DNA from: Bacteroidales bacterium
GTDB taxonomy: Bacteria; Bacteroidota; Bacteroidia; Bacteroidales; UBA10428
Length of the DNA stretch: 64,000 nucleotides
Reading direction: 5' to 3'
Assembly: GCA_035299085.1 (NCBI GenBank)
Contig: DATGXG010000014.1
Span: 108,978-172,977, forward strand
In this document: piece after piece, positions 24,731 to 36,200 of the stretch
Position numbering within the stretch: position 1 is the first letter of the stretch
Layout: each line of letters starts with the position of its first letter
Program-made: the position numbers and the translations under genes
The notes under the pieces: generated by a model
Seen by the model: the letters and a program-made list of their open reading frames with translations, nothing else
Database searches by the model: none
What the model was told of the DNA's origin: nothing

Positions 24731-26365
24731 TTACCTTTCAAACATGAATGGATACCGGTAATCATCGGCCGGCAGGAAGGTTTCCTTAACGGAACGGGGC
24801 GAAAGCCATCTCATCAGGTTGATGGCCGATCCTGCTTTATCATTAGTTCCTGAACCACGGCTTCCTCCGAAGGGTTGCTGACCAACCACAGCTCCCGTGG
24901 GTTTATCATTGATATAGAAGTTACCGGCTGCATTCATAAGCTTACGCGACGCCAGTTCTATAATTTCTCTGTCGCGTGCAAATATTGATCCGGTAAGTGC
25001 GTATATGCTTGTTTTATCGCAAATTTCCAATGTTTGTTCGAATTTCTTTGCCGGGTAAACATACAAGGTGAGGATAGGCCCGAAAAACTCTTCCTGCATG
25101 GCAAAATACATTGGGTCTTCTGTCTGAACCACAGTGGGTTCTATAAAATAGCCGGTCTTCTTATATGTTTTTCCGCCTGAAATGATTTTCGCCTTCTTCT
25201 CACGGCTCACCCGGTCGATCACTTTCTTGAGCTTTGTGAACGATCCATCATCAATAACTGCATTGATAAAGTTGGTGAAATCCTCAGGTCCGCCCATACT
25301 GAAAGAGGCCAGGTCGGACAAAAGCATATCCTTGATTTTCGGCCATAGGGTATCGGGAATATAAGCCCTTGAAACGGCCGAGCATTTCTGTCCCTGGTAT
25401 TCAAAAGCGCCGCGGGCCAGTGCTGTTGCAACTGCCCTGGGGTCGGCGGTTTCGTGAACCATGACAAAGTCTTTTCCGCCTGTTTCACCCACAATACGCG
25501 GATAGGTATGATACTGGTGAATGTTATTCCCGATTGTCTTCCACAGATCCTGGAATACCTCGGTTGACCCGGTATAGTGTATTCCGGCAAACCTGGGATG
25601 TGAAAGGACTACCTTTCCCACTACAGGGCCAGGGGCAAATACCATATTAATAACACCGTCAGGTAATCCCGCTTCCCTGAGCACATCCATGATTACTTTT
25701 GCCGAGTATACCTGTGCTTTCGACGGTTTCCATACAACCACATTGCCGAGCATAGCCGGCGAAGTGGGCAGGTTACCTGCAATGGATGTAAAATTAAAAG
25801 GTGTAAGAGCGAAAATAAAACCCTCAAGCGGCCTCCAGTCCATCCGGTTCCATACACCGGGAGGAGAATAAGGCTGGAATTTATACAGGTCGGTCATGAA
25901 CTTGACGTTGAACCTGAGGAAGTCGGTAAGCTCACACGCAGCATCAATTTCAGCCTGGAAAATGTTTTTGCTCTGACCCAGCATCGTGGCAGCATTGATC
26001 TTAAGCCTGTATGGTCCCGAAAGAAGGTCGGCTGCTTTCAGGAACACTGATGCGCGGGCTTCCCATGATAGAGATGCCCAGGCTTCACGGGCTTTGAGAG
26101 CGGCATCAATTGCAGAGGCCACATCTTTCTCATCGCCCTGGAAATATTTACCGAGCAGATGCTGATGATCATGCGGGGGATTGATATCAATGGTTTGCTG
26201 GGTTTTAACCTCCTTACCACCAATAAACATAGGTATTTCAATGGGGTTTTCGCGGTAATCCCTCAGTTGTTTCTTTAAATCTTCTCTTTCCCTAGTACCC
26301 GGAGCGTATGTTAAAACCGGCTCATTACGGGGGTCGGGAACATTGAAAAATCCGGATGCTGGCAT
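24731..26365 (-). CDS. pruA: L-glutamate gamma-semialdehyde (P5C) dehydrogenase
   Basis: 544 residues, typical of the stand-alone 1-pyrroline-5-carboxylate dehydrogenase. It oxidises glutamate semialdehyde to glutamate with NAD+, the second step of proline breakdown. The general base is E294 (RIVGETGGKDF) and the nucleophile is C328 (EYQGQKCSAVSR). The motifs ALTPFNFTSIAGNLP, VWKPSKAQVYSA, QEEFFGPILTLYVYP and GQQPFGGSRGSGTNDKAG are those of the family. The first step is encoded separately by the proline dehydrogenase at 41.9 kb. Its stop is 3 bases from the convergent murF stop. Confidence 0.96.
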   Translation of the reverse strand: MPASGFFNVPDPRNEPVLTYAPGTREREDLKKQLRDYRENPIEIPMFIGGKEVKTQQTIDINPPHDHQHLLGKYFQGDEKDVASAIDAALKAREAWASLSWEARASVFLKAADLLSGPYRLKINAATMLGQSKNIFQAEIDAACELTDFLRFNVKFMTDLYKFQPYSPPGVWNRMDWRPLEGFIFALTPFNFTSIAGNLPTSPAMLGNVVVWKPSKAQVYSAKVIMDVLREAGLPDGVINMVFAPGPVVGKVVLSHPRFAGIHYTGSTEVFQDLWKTIGNNIHQYHTYPRIVGETGGKDFVMVHETADPRAVATALARGAFEYQGQKCSAVSRAYIPDTLWPKIKDMLLSDLASFSMGGPEDFTNFINAVIDDGSFTKLKKVIDRVSREKKAKIISGGKTYKKTGYFIEPTVVQTEDPMYFAMQEEFFGPILTLYVYPAKKFEQTLEICDKTSIYALTGSIFARDREIIELASRKLMNAAGNFYINDKPTGAVVGQQPFGGSRGSGTNDKAGSAINLMRWLSPRSVKETFLPADDYRYPFMFER

Positions 26366-26674
26366 AGTAATCTCCTTTTTTTACAAAGTTATAAAAGCAA
26401 TGCCGGTAAAAAAATGACAATTATTACTCATTCTGTGAGTTGGATATTGATATTTGTCATCAATACATTTACACAGAGGTTCACAGAGGTACCACAGAGT
26501 TTCACGGAGAGAAATCTGTTATCTCAGTGGTTCTCTGTGTCTGCTCAGTGGTTCTCTGTGTAATAATGACGAGGAGAAACAAGTCATCATTAGTAGCGGC
26601 CTGTTGATAAATTGTGATTTATGCTGGTGATAACAAAGGTGCGATATGCTAATTTTACAGGCACAAGAGGCAAA
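26366..26674. repeat. Intergenic gap with ACACAGAGG repeats
   Basis: ACACAGAGGTTCACAGAGG and related units (26471-26506), then inverted TCAGTGGTTCTCTGTGT units (26523-26562), form a long imperfect hairpin. The rest shows no gene. The spacer lies between the divergent P5C dehydrogenase and DivIC-like genes and presumably holds their promoters. Confidence 0.55.
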
Positions 26675-27028
26675 ATGAGTTCCAGGATAAACATAGAAGA
26701 GATCAGGACTACAACGATTAAAATCTGGGAGCAATATAAAAACTCTCCGGTTGGTAAGGCTTTGCGCAATAAATTTGTAGCCACCGGGGTCATTTTCTTC
26801 ATCTGGCTTCTGTTGTTTGATCAGAATAACCTGGCAGACAGGCGGAAGACAACCAGCCAGTTCAACCAGCTGTTGAGCGAGAAGGAATATTATGAGCAAA
26901 AAATTGTCGAGGACCGCAAACGCATCAATGAATTAAAAACAAACTCCGAAAACCTGGAAAAATTCGCCCGCGAACAATACCTCATGAAGAAGGACAATGA
27001 GGATATTTTTATTATTGTGGACGAATGA
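26675..27028 (+). CDS. FtsB/DivIC-like septum formation initiator
   Basis: 117 residues from the ATG at 26675. A ~30-residue cytoplasmic part (SSRINIEEIRTTTIKIWEQYKNSPVGKALRNK) is followed by one membrane helix (FVATGVIFFIWLLLFDQNNL), then a coiled coil (QFNQLLSEKEYYEQKIVEDRKRINELKTNSENLEKFAREQYLMKKDNEDIFIIVDE). The end, EKFAREQYLMKKDNEDIFII, matches the conserved tail of the DivIC/FtsB family. These bitopic proteins join FtsL and FtsQ/DivIB in the divisome. No division cluster neighbours it here. Confidence 0.88.
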   Translation: MSSRINIEEIRTTTIKIWEQYKNSPVGKALRNKFVATGVIFFIWLLLFDQNNLADRRKTTSQFNQLLSEKEYYEQKIVEDRKRINELKTNSENLEKFAREQYLMKKDNEDIFIIVDE

Positions 27029-27034
27029 CCGCCG

Positions 27035-27238
27035 CGTCATTGCGAGGAGCTTGACAAATAGGTGATTATAGCAGTATTTAAAGCCGACGAAGCAATCTGC
27101 CAGCACAGGCACACCCTGGCAAAGACAGATTACAAGAAGGCCATTGCTCTTTGCGAGGCTCTTCCTGTCCGGGCAGATTGCTTCGTCGCAGGAAATCTGA
27201 ACAATAATCAATGACTATCCACGCTCCTCGCAATGACG
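27035..27238. repeat. Palindromic repeat CGTCATTGCGAGG, copy 1
   Basis: An inverted repeat of about 204 bp: outer CGTCATTGCGAGGAGC pairs with GCTCCTCGCAATGACG, inner GACGAAGCAATCTGCC with GGCAGATTGCTTCGTC. A second copy lies at 54765-54969. A degenerate end (CTCCTCTCAATGACGG) continues to 27266 and covers the stop codon of the next gene. From memory, elements with these core sequences are dispersed in many bacterial phyla. Confidence 0.85.
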
Positions 27239-27256
27239 ATCAGGGTCACGCTCCTC

Positions 27257-28519
27257 TCAATGACGGTATCTTTCCAACCTCCTGTAAACCCCCAGCAATT
27301 CCCGCGGCTCTTTTGATACAGCGGGCATATTAAGCAGTCGCAGCAGTTCAGCCGCACCTTCCGTTACCTTTACCTTTGGGTAATACTGCCTGCTTGTAAA
27401 ATTCAGGAACTTCACCATCATGAACGCATCAAACCACCTAAAGAAGCGGTTGACGAACGTTTCCGCGGATCCGGTGTTTGAATTGATTTCATCAATCGCC
27501 TGTAGCACATTGTTCTGATCCAGGAATTCATTCATTGCAGGGGAAAATTTACCCAGTTTCCGGTGGACCGATGAAGAATCTTTTTTGTAAAGTTCGGTTA
27601 TGGCAGAAAAAAATTGTCTCAGGTCGGTGAAAGCTTCCGTTGCATAAGTCAGCATCTCGCTGCCTTCGGAAATTCGCTTGCTGATCGCCGGTCCTGTTCC
27701 GAACGGAACCCTGTAAGATTCTCTCGGGGAGGGAACAATCCGTGTTGTATTCAAATCTACAAACCGCCCGAGCGGAATAATTTTATGCAGAAAATAAAAA
27801 TCCTCACCGCCTTTCCTTCGGTTCATCCCGCCCTGTGCTGCATACGTTTCAGCTCTCACACCAAAACACGAGCCGACAGTATGATGCGCATACGGGAAGC
27901 CGGTAAAGCGCATAAACTGGTTTACATACCGCAGGTGCAATTCGTATTCCGCGATGCTTTTATACACCTGTTCCGGATATTCGGTTCCCTGCAAAGGATG
28001 TTCGAAATAAATATCCATTCCCCGGATATTCCTGTCGGCCATCACCGCCTTTTCAACTTCAACCAGGTAATTCCTGTCGCACAGACTGTCGGCATCCATC
28101 GAAAGGATGAAACCATCGGGATTATCAATTTCATTAAACCGTAAAACCGCTTCATCCATGCCGATTTTACGCGCCAGTCCTGCACCGGCATCTTTCGCCG
28201 GCAAATCCTGGCAGTTCAGAATGAAAAAACGCAGGACCGGATCATCATGTGTTCTGATCCAGTCCTGCGTTTCTTCAATTGTCCTGTTGTTGATACCTTT
28301 TATTTGTTCACCTGCATTACCCGGTGCGTTAATTACAATCAGCACTTCGGTATGGCCTTCAGGACGGTAACAGTTCCATAAACTGTTGAGTGTATTCAGT
28401 AAATCGGGTTCACAATAAACCGGTATTACAACCGAAAAGGCCAGTTTTTCAGAAGGGGGCGTAACAATTTGCGGTGTAATTCCCTTTTGCCTGCTCAGGT
28501 AATGATCGGCAAAGCTCAT
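27257..28519 (-). CDS. Glycosyltransferase family 2
   Basis: 420 residues. The N-terminal GT-A fold starts FSVVIPVYCEPDLLNTLNSLWNC. The metal-binding DxD is in GFILSMDADSLCDRNYL, and a second conserved region is HHTVGSCFGVRAETYAAQGGMNRRKGGEDFYFLHKI. The C-terminal ~130 residues form a helical extension with no membrane anchor, so a cytoplasmic or peripheral enzyme is expected. The last codons fall in a degenerate copy of the CGTCATTGCGAGG repeat. It is followed upstream by the OmpH-like gene with a 12-base gap, suggesting co-transcription. Donor and acceptor sugars are unknown. Confidence 0.9.
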   Translation of the reverse strand: MSFADHYLSRQKGITPQIVTPPSEKLAFSVVIPVYCEPDLLNTLNSLWNCYRPEGHTEVLIVINAPGNAGEQIKGINNRTIEETQDWIRTHDDPVLRFFILNCQDLPAKDAGAGLARKIGMDEAVLRFNEIDNPDGFILSMDADSLCDRNYLVEVEKAVMADRNIRGMDIYFEHPLQGTEYPEQVYKSIAEYELHLRYVNQFMRFTGFPYAHHTVGSCFGVRAETYAAQGGMNRRKGGEDFYFLHKIIPLGRFVDLNTTRIVPSPRESYRVPFGTGPAISKRISEGSEMLTYATEAFTDLRQFFSAITELYKKDSSSVHRKLGKFSPAMNEFLDQNNVLQAIDEINSNTGSAETFVNRFFRWFDAFMMVKFLNFTSRQYYPKVKVTEGAAELLRLLNMPAVSKEPRELLGVYRRLERYRH

Positions 28520-28530
28520 GGGATTACCGC

Positions 28531-29142
28531 TTATTTTTGCTTCTTATCGTTCTTGTATTTTTCATTCAGTCCGGCAATCACGCTTTTCGTAATGTCGAGG
28601 CTGTCGTTTGCATATAGTACGTTGTTGCCGAATGAAGTGGCCAGCACATATTTGTAATTGAATTTTGCACTGTTTTCTTTCATGTACTCCATGATGGCAT
28701 TGATAACCTGGCGGTTCATCACGGCCTGCTGCTCATTGATTTCGTTTGTGAGGTTCTGCTGAAGAGTAACCAGGTCCTGCTGTTTGGCATACAATTGCTG
28801 TTCGATGTTCTGGGCATCTGAACGGGTTATCAGTCCCCGCTGTGCTTTATACTGGTAATCATTTACTTCTTTCTGGTAGGCTGTCTGCCTTGATTTCAAC
28901 TGGGAATCGGAATTGTTGAATTTGGATTCGAGTTCTCCTGAAAGATCCTTAGCCATATCGAAGTTGCTGATCACCGAATCGATCTGTACATAAAAAATAT
29001 CGCTGCCAGCCTTCACTCCGGATGCTGATGAAGCGTCATTTTTTGAATTCTTCGACATTCCTGTTCCGGTGAAATGAAGTACGTACAATACAATGACAGC
29101 CACAGCCAGCACTATATTTAAAACAAGCGAAACTCTTTTCAT
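28531..29142 (-). CDS. Skp/OmpH-family periplasmic chaperone
   Basis: 203 residues. An N-terminal hydrophobic segment (MKRVSLVLNIVLAVAVIVLYVLHF) is either a signal anchor or an uncleaved signal. The domain then reads DIFYVQIDSVISNFDMAKDLSGELESKFNNSDSQLKSRQTAYQKEVNDYQYKAQ, with a long coiled coil (LYAKQQDLVTLQQNLTNEINEQQAVMN) and a closing strand FNYKYVLATSFGNNVLYANDSLDITKSVIAGLN. This is the OmpH/Skp layout: periplasmic tentacle-like chaperones that guard outer-membrane proteins. A membrane-anchored variant is a plausible adaptation, but is inference. Confidence 0.88.
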   Translation of the reverse strand: MKRVSLVLNIVLAVAVIVLYVLHFTGTGMSKNSKNDASSASGVKAGSDIFYVQIDSVISNFDMAKDLSGELESKFNNSDSQLKSRQTAYQKEVNDYQYKAQRGLITRSDAQNIEQQLYAKQQDLVTLQQNLTNEINEQQAVMNRQVINAIMEYMKENSAKFNYKYVLATSFGNNVLYANDSLDITKSVIAGLNEKYKNDKKQK

Positions 29143-29225
29143 TGTTCGAAATTTATAGTTGTAAATTAGGGTAGCAAATATAAATTTTTAAAGCAACAAT
29201 CAAAAAAAGAGGAATAAGAATTCGG

Positions 29226-30200
29226 CTAAAACTCGGGACAGGGTACGGCACCTTTTTTGGTTCGCCGGGGAATGGCGAATTTAAAGCTCATGGAAACCTC
29301 CAGCGATCCCACCGCTTTACCTATAAGATTTGAAACCGTTACGTCGTAGCTGAGGCCGATGTTGAAATTATGGGTTTTGTAACCTCCCATAATGATAAAG
29401 GCATCGCCGCGATCTGAATTGAAAGGCGGTATGCCTCTGTACCAGAGTCCCAGTACAAACGGATTTTTGAACCAGTAAACGCCCAAGTCAAGCTGTGTAT
29501 AGGGTCCCTGCATTTTAAGCAGGTATGCCACTGTCATGGTTTCGGCATCAGGTTTCAGCAGTTTGCTTTTCCTTGCCAGTTCAACTCCCCCGTAGAAAGA
29601 CGTTTTTATGGGCACCCGGTGTTTATCGGCATACAACGAAACATTCGGCATAAGCAGGTGGTCAACTGTTACGCCACTCCAGATCCTCTGTGAATAAACC
29701 AGCAATGAAAGTGCCAGATCGACGTCACGGGCGTCGGGAAGATCATAATTCCTTGTGGGCGGTTCAGTATTGTCGGAGCTTATTTCATCAAGAAACCGGA
29801 GCTTATCCCATGCGATACCGGTTTCGCGATAAGAGAAATGCAAACCCGGCCGAACGTAAATTTCCTGTGTCAGTTTAAAATTATAAGAGTATTGTGCACC
29901 CAGGCTTAGCGTTCCAAGGTCGCCCGAACCGGCAGCATCCTTGTAGCCAAGCAATCCGAAACCGCTGTTGAATTTTGAAAAATAGTGGTCGTATGAAAAG
30001 CTGTACGTCATAAAAGTCGAGGGAAGGGCAAGCCACTGATCCCTTACGTTGGCGCAGATTCTGCTTCCACCGGCAGCTCCTGCAAAAGACGGACCCAGGT
30101 AAAGCGGATTCGAATAGAATTGCGAGAATTGCGGATCCTGGGCAAAGGGTTTGGACAGGTACATCCAGGCTAAAAGCAATATGAACAAAAGCCTGCGCAT
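29226..30200 (-). CDS. PorP/SprF-family protein, partner of PKD surface protein
   Basis: 324 residues with signal peptide MRRLLFILLLAWMYLSKPFAQ, then DPQFSQFYSNPLYLGPSFAGAAGGSRICANVRDQWLALPSTFMTYSFSYD, the diagnostic start of PorP/SprF proteins. The C-terminal half includes GDAFIIMGGYKTHNFNIGLSYDVTVSNLIGKAVGSLEVSMSFKF, as in other members. It lies 92 bases downstream of the giant PKD protein on the same strand. In Flavobacterium, sprF follows sprB and is needed to secrete it, so this pair probably works the same way. Confidence 0.93.
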   Translation of the reverse strand: MRRLLFILLLAWMYLSKPFAQDPQFSQFYSNPLYLGPSFAGAAGGSRICANVRDQWLALPSTFMTYSFSYDHYFSKFNSGFGLLGYKDAAGSGDLGTLSLGAQYSYNFKLTQEIYVRPGLHFSYRETGIAWDKLRFLDEISSDNTEPPTRNYDLPDARDVDLALSLLVYSQRIWSGVTVDHLLMPNVSLYADKHRVPIKTSFYGGVELARKSKLLKPDAETMTVAYLLKMQGPYTQLDLGVYWFKNPFVLGLWYRGIPPFNSDRGDAFIIMGGYKTHNFNIGLSYDVTVSNLIGKAVGSLEVSMSFKFAIPRRTKKGAVPCPEF

Positions 30201-30292
30201 GAATTTATCAGAAAATCGGTTCGTTTAGGTTCTTACTAGATACGAGTTTTACAGGCTTTGGTTGTCAATCATTGTTTAAATTTATGAGACTG

Positions 30293-33200
30293 TCATGGTT
30301 GTGTTACAAGAACGGTCACATCGCCGGCTGCCACATAAGGTTGCCCGTTTGTGAAAGTTGCCGTAACCCTCCAAACATAAACATCCTGTTTAACCGGCTG
30401 TCCTTTAATAAAGCCATTCCAACCTTTATTTACATCGGTGCTTTCAAAAATCAATTCTCCCCAACGGTTGTATATTTCAAGTTTATAGCGCCGCACACCC
30501 TGGTTCAACGGCCTGAAAAGATTATGACTTGTCGGGGGTTCATTCGGATCATAGTTTTCTTCAGCCGGGTTGTCAGGTATGATGGTTATGGCATTGGGAA
30601 ACTCAAGGAAGCCATGACCCTCGATAATAACCGGAACATCACTCTTTAACACGTCAAAGCAACCGTTTTCATTCTCCGCTCTCAATTCAGGATAAAATTC
30701 CCCTGCCTTTTTATATTCATGCTGCGGTTGTTTTTCGAAGCTCTTATCGGTATTGTCGCCGAAATCCCACTCAAATATTTCTGCGTTGTAGGTATTGTTG
30801 AAGAATTTTATGGGTGTTCCCGGTTCCGTCTGACTGCTCAGCCATGCATATTTCGGATCAAAATCAAAATTGATTACCGGTTTGGGATAAACCTGGATTG
30901 TTTTATAATCCCAGTTGGTACCACCGTCACCCCTTACAGAAAGTCTTACAATATACATACCGGCTGTATCGAATTCGAAAGCGTCGGGATTGCTTTCATC
31001 AGATGTCACCCCGTTGTACCCGAAATCCCAGTGATAACTATCGGGGTATATATATTTTGTGGTGGCGCTGAAATTCACTGTCAGCGGCATACACCCTGAA
31101 ACATCCGCCCCTATTTCAACTTTGGGCAGCGGAGGTTTTATAATCACATAATGCATAATGGTGTCACTGCATTCGGGATGGTTATTATTGGTAGCTACAA
31201 GGGTCACAGGTATCCTGTTCTCGTTGTTAATGTCGCCCCAAATCATGTATTTCTTGATAAAGGAAGCTTTATTCTCCGTTGAAGTGTTTCCGTCACCGTA
31301 TGTCCATTTATAATTCCACGCAGCCTGGTTGTTGGTCTGGTTGTTCAATGTAACGTCTGTAATATCATCACGGGTATCGAAGTCCTGGGCCTGCGGATCA
31401 GGCAGGAATTCAGCCAGCGGCTTGGGATACAGCGTGAGGTGCTTAACCGTATCATCAAAACAACCGTTTATAGAAACCGCGTAAAACCGGATATCATACG
31501 TTTTATCCGACGAAGACTCATTTGTGAAACGATACGACGGATCCTCGTAATTGCTGAATACCTTTCCGTCGACATACCAGTAATATTCATTTTCATTGGT
31601 AGCGGTGCCGTCAAAATTTATTTGCATGGGACTGCACCCGCTCCATTCCGACGCATTGAAGTCAACCTGCACCTCGGGATAAATCTGAACCGGTTTGGTC
31701 ACTGTATCCGAACAGTTAAAGGCGGTATTTACCCTGAGAGTCACATCATTCTGAGCAATTGATGAGCCTGTATTGTAGAATGTCTGTGATGGATCTTTCT
31801 CTGTTGATGTATGGCCATTTTCAAAATTCCAGTTATAGGTAAGCGAATTCCCCAGCGAACTATTTGTAAACTGAACCGCAAAGGGCGGACAGTCAACTGC
31901 CTTCGGGAAATTAAAATCGGCAAATGGTTTGGGATGAATCCGGACTGTTTTTGAAATGGTGCTGTCGCATCCGAATGTGGTTGTACTGGTGAGTTTTACA
32001 GTGAAAACCTTATCATCGGTACGACTGAAATTTTTATAATTATGTACAGGGCTCTTAGCTGCAGAGCTTGAACCGTCGCCGAAATCCCAGTACCATGTCA
32101 TGGGTATGGCAGGCTGGGAAAGGTTGCTGAACTTACTGTCAAGCGGATAGCAGGCTTCAGAATTATCCACGTTAAAAGCGGCAACTGCCTGCGGATGCAC
32201 GGGTATGGTCTCAGTCCAGGATGTATCGCATCCCTGGGCATTAGTAACAGTGAGAGTAATGTGAGGATTCAGGTCGGTTGTTCCGGGATTATTATAGGTG
32301 TGATTGAATACAGCATCGGTTTTTTCATGATTTCCCGTTCCGTCACCGTAATTCCAGTAATAGTGATTAATAGCTCCGGCTGAACTGTTCCTGTCGATTG
32401 CAAAGGGCTCATCCGAACATATGGCCGGCTTGTCGATACTGAACTTGGCGTATATATAAGGATAAACCTGCACGGTAATCGTTGTATCATCAAAGCATCC
32501 GTATTGTGTGGTGGCCTGCAGTCTGATAGTATGAGGGGCAGTGATATTGGTAAGATTGTTGAATATATGATTTACCGGTGAGGTCAGATTTGAAGTCCTG
32601 CCATCCCCGAAATCCCATGAGAAAGTTGTTCCCTCGATGAGGTTTGAATTATTGACAAGATCTACCTTCAGAGGCTCACAGCCGGATATCTTACCCGGAT
32701 GAAAATTCGCGTGCATTTCAGGAAATACAGTTATTATATCGGATTTCTGGGCTGTGCATCCGTGTGAATTCCTTGTTCTCAGTACAAAAGGATAAGTTAA
32801 AGGAACAAGTCCCTTATTGTGATAAACCGGGATAACCGGGTCGGCATTGGTATGGAGCGTAAGAGAATCCTGGGCTGTATATTTCCAAATGTAATCAGTA
32901 ATTCCACCTGAAGAAAAATTATCAACCTTAATCCGGAATGGAGAGCAACTGTCAACCCGTTCAATTGAATAGTCGGCTGTTACTTTTGAATATACTTTAA
33001 CGGTTTTAGTGACGCTGCTGTCGCACCCTGCAAGGTTCATTACAGTCAGGTTTACAAAATAGGTAGTGTCTTTGGCTGTTGAATTCTTGTAAACCCTGGG
33101 TGGGGGATTCTGGCTTGTTGAATAGGTTTTGTCACCGAAATCCCATATAAAATCAAGGTTTTGTCCCCTTGAGTTATTGTCAAAAATAACATTGAGCGGA

Positions 33201-36200
33201 TTGCAGCCTTCATTAGGACTTGTGAAACCAAAATCGGCCACTACCCTGGGAAACAGGAATACTGACCGTTCAAGTGAATCAGCGCATCCATATGAGTTTT
33301 GTGCTCTGAGGTGAATAAAGAACGTCGTGTCATTGTCCGAGTTATTCTCATAAATATGCGTCATTCCTGATGGCAGGGCTGTATGAAATGAATCGCCGTC
33401 GCCGAATTTCCAATTGAAATCATTACCTCCCTTTGATGTGTTAGTGAACTGCACGTTAAGGGGTGAACAATTATTGCTGTAATCGATGGCAAAGTTGGCT
33501 TTTATGAAAGGATATACGGCAATTGTATCATGTGTTGTGTCGGCGCAGAAATAATCCGATGTGGCGATCAGCGTTACCGGGCAATCGCGGGCTGTTGAAG
33601 TCCGGTTGAAATAGTAATGACTGAAAGCGTTGCCTGTAGTATCCACCATAAAGGCACCATCACCCAGGTTCCACTCATGCAGGAGGTTATAGCCTACCGA
33701 ATGATTGGTAAAGTCAATTTCAGTTGAATCGCAAACCTTATCTTCTGAAGCGCTGAAAATCGCATGAACTTCAGGGTAAATAATCAGCCTTTTAGTGATG
33801 GCCGTATCGGCACAATTGTAGCTGTTGGTTCCGTACATACCCACGTAAAGGGTATCCGGATTGGGTTGCGTAGCGTCGTTATGATTAAAAGTGAATGTAT
33901 TAACGTTGTTCCGGGTAAAGGCACTGTCCATGATAATACCGTCTTCATCTCTTATTGACCAGTGATAGGTTTGCACACCCGTGGAACCAAGCGGGTTAAT
34001 ATCGGTTGAGAAAGGAGAGCAGCCTGATAAATTGGTGAGGCCGAAATTGGCTTTTACGAAGGGGTGCACTGTTATCGGGATTTTGGCCGTATCAATGCAA
34101 CCGAATTTTGAAACCGCTACCAGCTTGGTCATGATCTGGGTGTCGGTAAGCTTGTTATTGTAAAACAGGTAATGCGTGTTGGGGCGATAGGTTTGCTGGT
34201 ATGTTCCAAAATCCCAGTATGTATTAAGCGTATCAATATACCCGATTGAAGTGTCATTAAAATGAACTTCCAGCGGGGAGCAGCCCAAATTGGTGTCAAT
34301 TGTATATCCCGCCTTCAGGCTTGGTTTAATTTTGATGATTTTTTCTTCTGAATTTGGACACATATTAAAATCACCTTTCACAGTAAGCCTTATTGTGTAT
34401 CTCTGAATAGAATCGGTAAGGTTTTCAGGAAATGTATAGGTGAAAGGATTGGTCAGCGTACTTTGTTTAACGGTAGCGCTGTAACGGGTATCGAAGTTCC
34501 AGTAGTTCTGGACCGCTTTGTTTGTATCGGAAAGGTTGGTAATCGTTGCCTTGAAAGGTGAGCAACCTTCAACAGTTTCCACTTCGAACATGGCAACCGG
34601 ACCCGGAATGACGTAAACACCCACATGCAGGACTGTATCACCGAAGCATTCACGCAGCACATGAACACCGAAACGGAAAAATCCACTGGTTTCAGGCGAA
34701 AAATATGGGTCGGGAACTGATGTTGAACTAAGTCGTAAAGTGTCAGTAGGATTTGTTTCTGCATACCATTTGTACTTTTTTCCTCCGCTTGCAACAAGGT
34801 GAATAGGATCAACCGAACAGTATGTTTTCAGTTTTGTGGCATTGGCACCACCGATTCCTGCATTCACAAAATCGGATTTATAATCAGAAAAGTAACCGTA
34901 CTTACATCCCGTTGTAGATCCACCATTAATAATTCCCAGGTGAAAGCGGGCTACCGAATTACTTACACGTGCTTCATTGCCGGGCAGGATTTTACCTGTT
35001 ATAAATGCATTTACTTCTGCAGTCTTTTTGAGCACTATCCATGTGGAATCAAGAATATAGTCGAAATAGGATGCCGGTATGTCAGTCGATGAGCCACCGC
35101 TGAAAATGGAAAAGCTTTCGATGCTCTTGTTTTTTGTCGGGCTCCCCTTTACAGTATCGTTACGGGCCATCAGGTTGATGAAAAAGGCATCGTTTGTATT
35201 GGGAGTTCTTGTAAAGGTTACATTGTATGAACCCGTACAACCGTCAATAGTGGGAAGCACTGCCCCTCCGAGTTCACCGCCGAAACCTGTTACATGATTT
35301 AAGTAAACCGGCTTGGAGGCATAAACATGAACGGTAGGGTTGTCAATCTGGTAATTAAATACCTGTCCTGCACTGGCAAGAGTGGTTACAAGAACATTAT
35401 CAATATAAATCTGGGTGTTAGGCTGAGTAGAGGTAATGAACATCCTTTCTCCTCCGTCCGAGGGACAGTCGGTTCCTGTCGAAACCATTACCTGGCCCTT
35501 CATAACGATGTATTCATGCCCGATCAGATTGGTCGGAATGATTTGATCGCCGAAAGTATCATAGCTCAGGTTTTTTGTACAGTCTGAAGTATGAGAGTTT
35601 TTCTTCCTCATGGAGTCATCATACACCGTAATGACAATGTTCTTATCCGATTTAACCGGAATGCCGTTTATATGCCGGTTGGCCGCTGTAGATGCGGCCC
35701 TGAATGCAAAAGTTTCACCGGCATTCAGGTTGAGTACAATGGAATCTCCAGGAGTGTAGGCGAAATACAGCCAGCTGTCGTTTGGATACACTACAATGCG
35801 TGTGTTATTTTCCGTGGCGGCCACCACAAATCCACTCCAGGCAGTACCTGCATAATTGCCATTGGGAAAATAGTTCTGGGTGGATGCATAAAAGCGGGTA
35901 CCCAGTGCATTTCTTCCTTTCAAAGGGAAGATATCCCTGTTATAATAGTTATCCAGCTCATAATATACGGTAATATCACCGGGAGATGAAGTGATCTTGA
36001 ACGCCTTCTTTTGTGTGTTGGCCGGAGTAAGAGGTAATGCCTGGGGATAATTTTCAATTTGGTCGATACCCATAATGGCATCAAGCTGAACGGTACGGTG
36101 TTCCAACTCGTCCAGGTTGAAGGTTATCGGAGTAAATAAAGGATTGGCAGGCTGCGAAATGGTAACGGTTGTGGGAAGAACTGCTGTAACGTGCAGGTAT

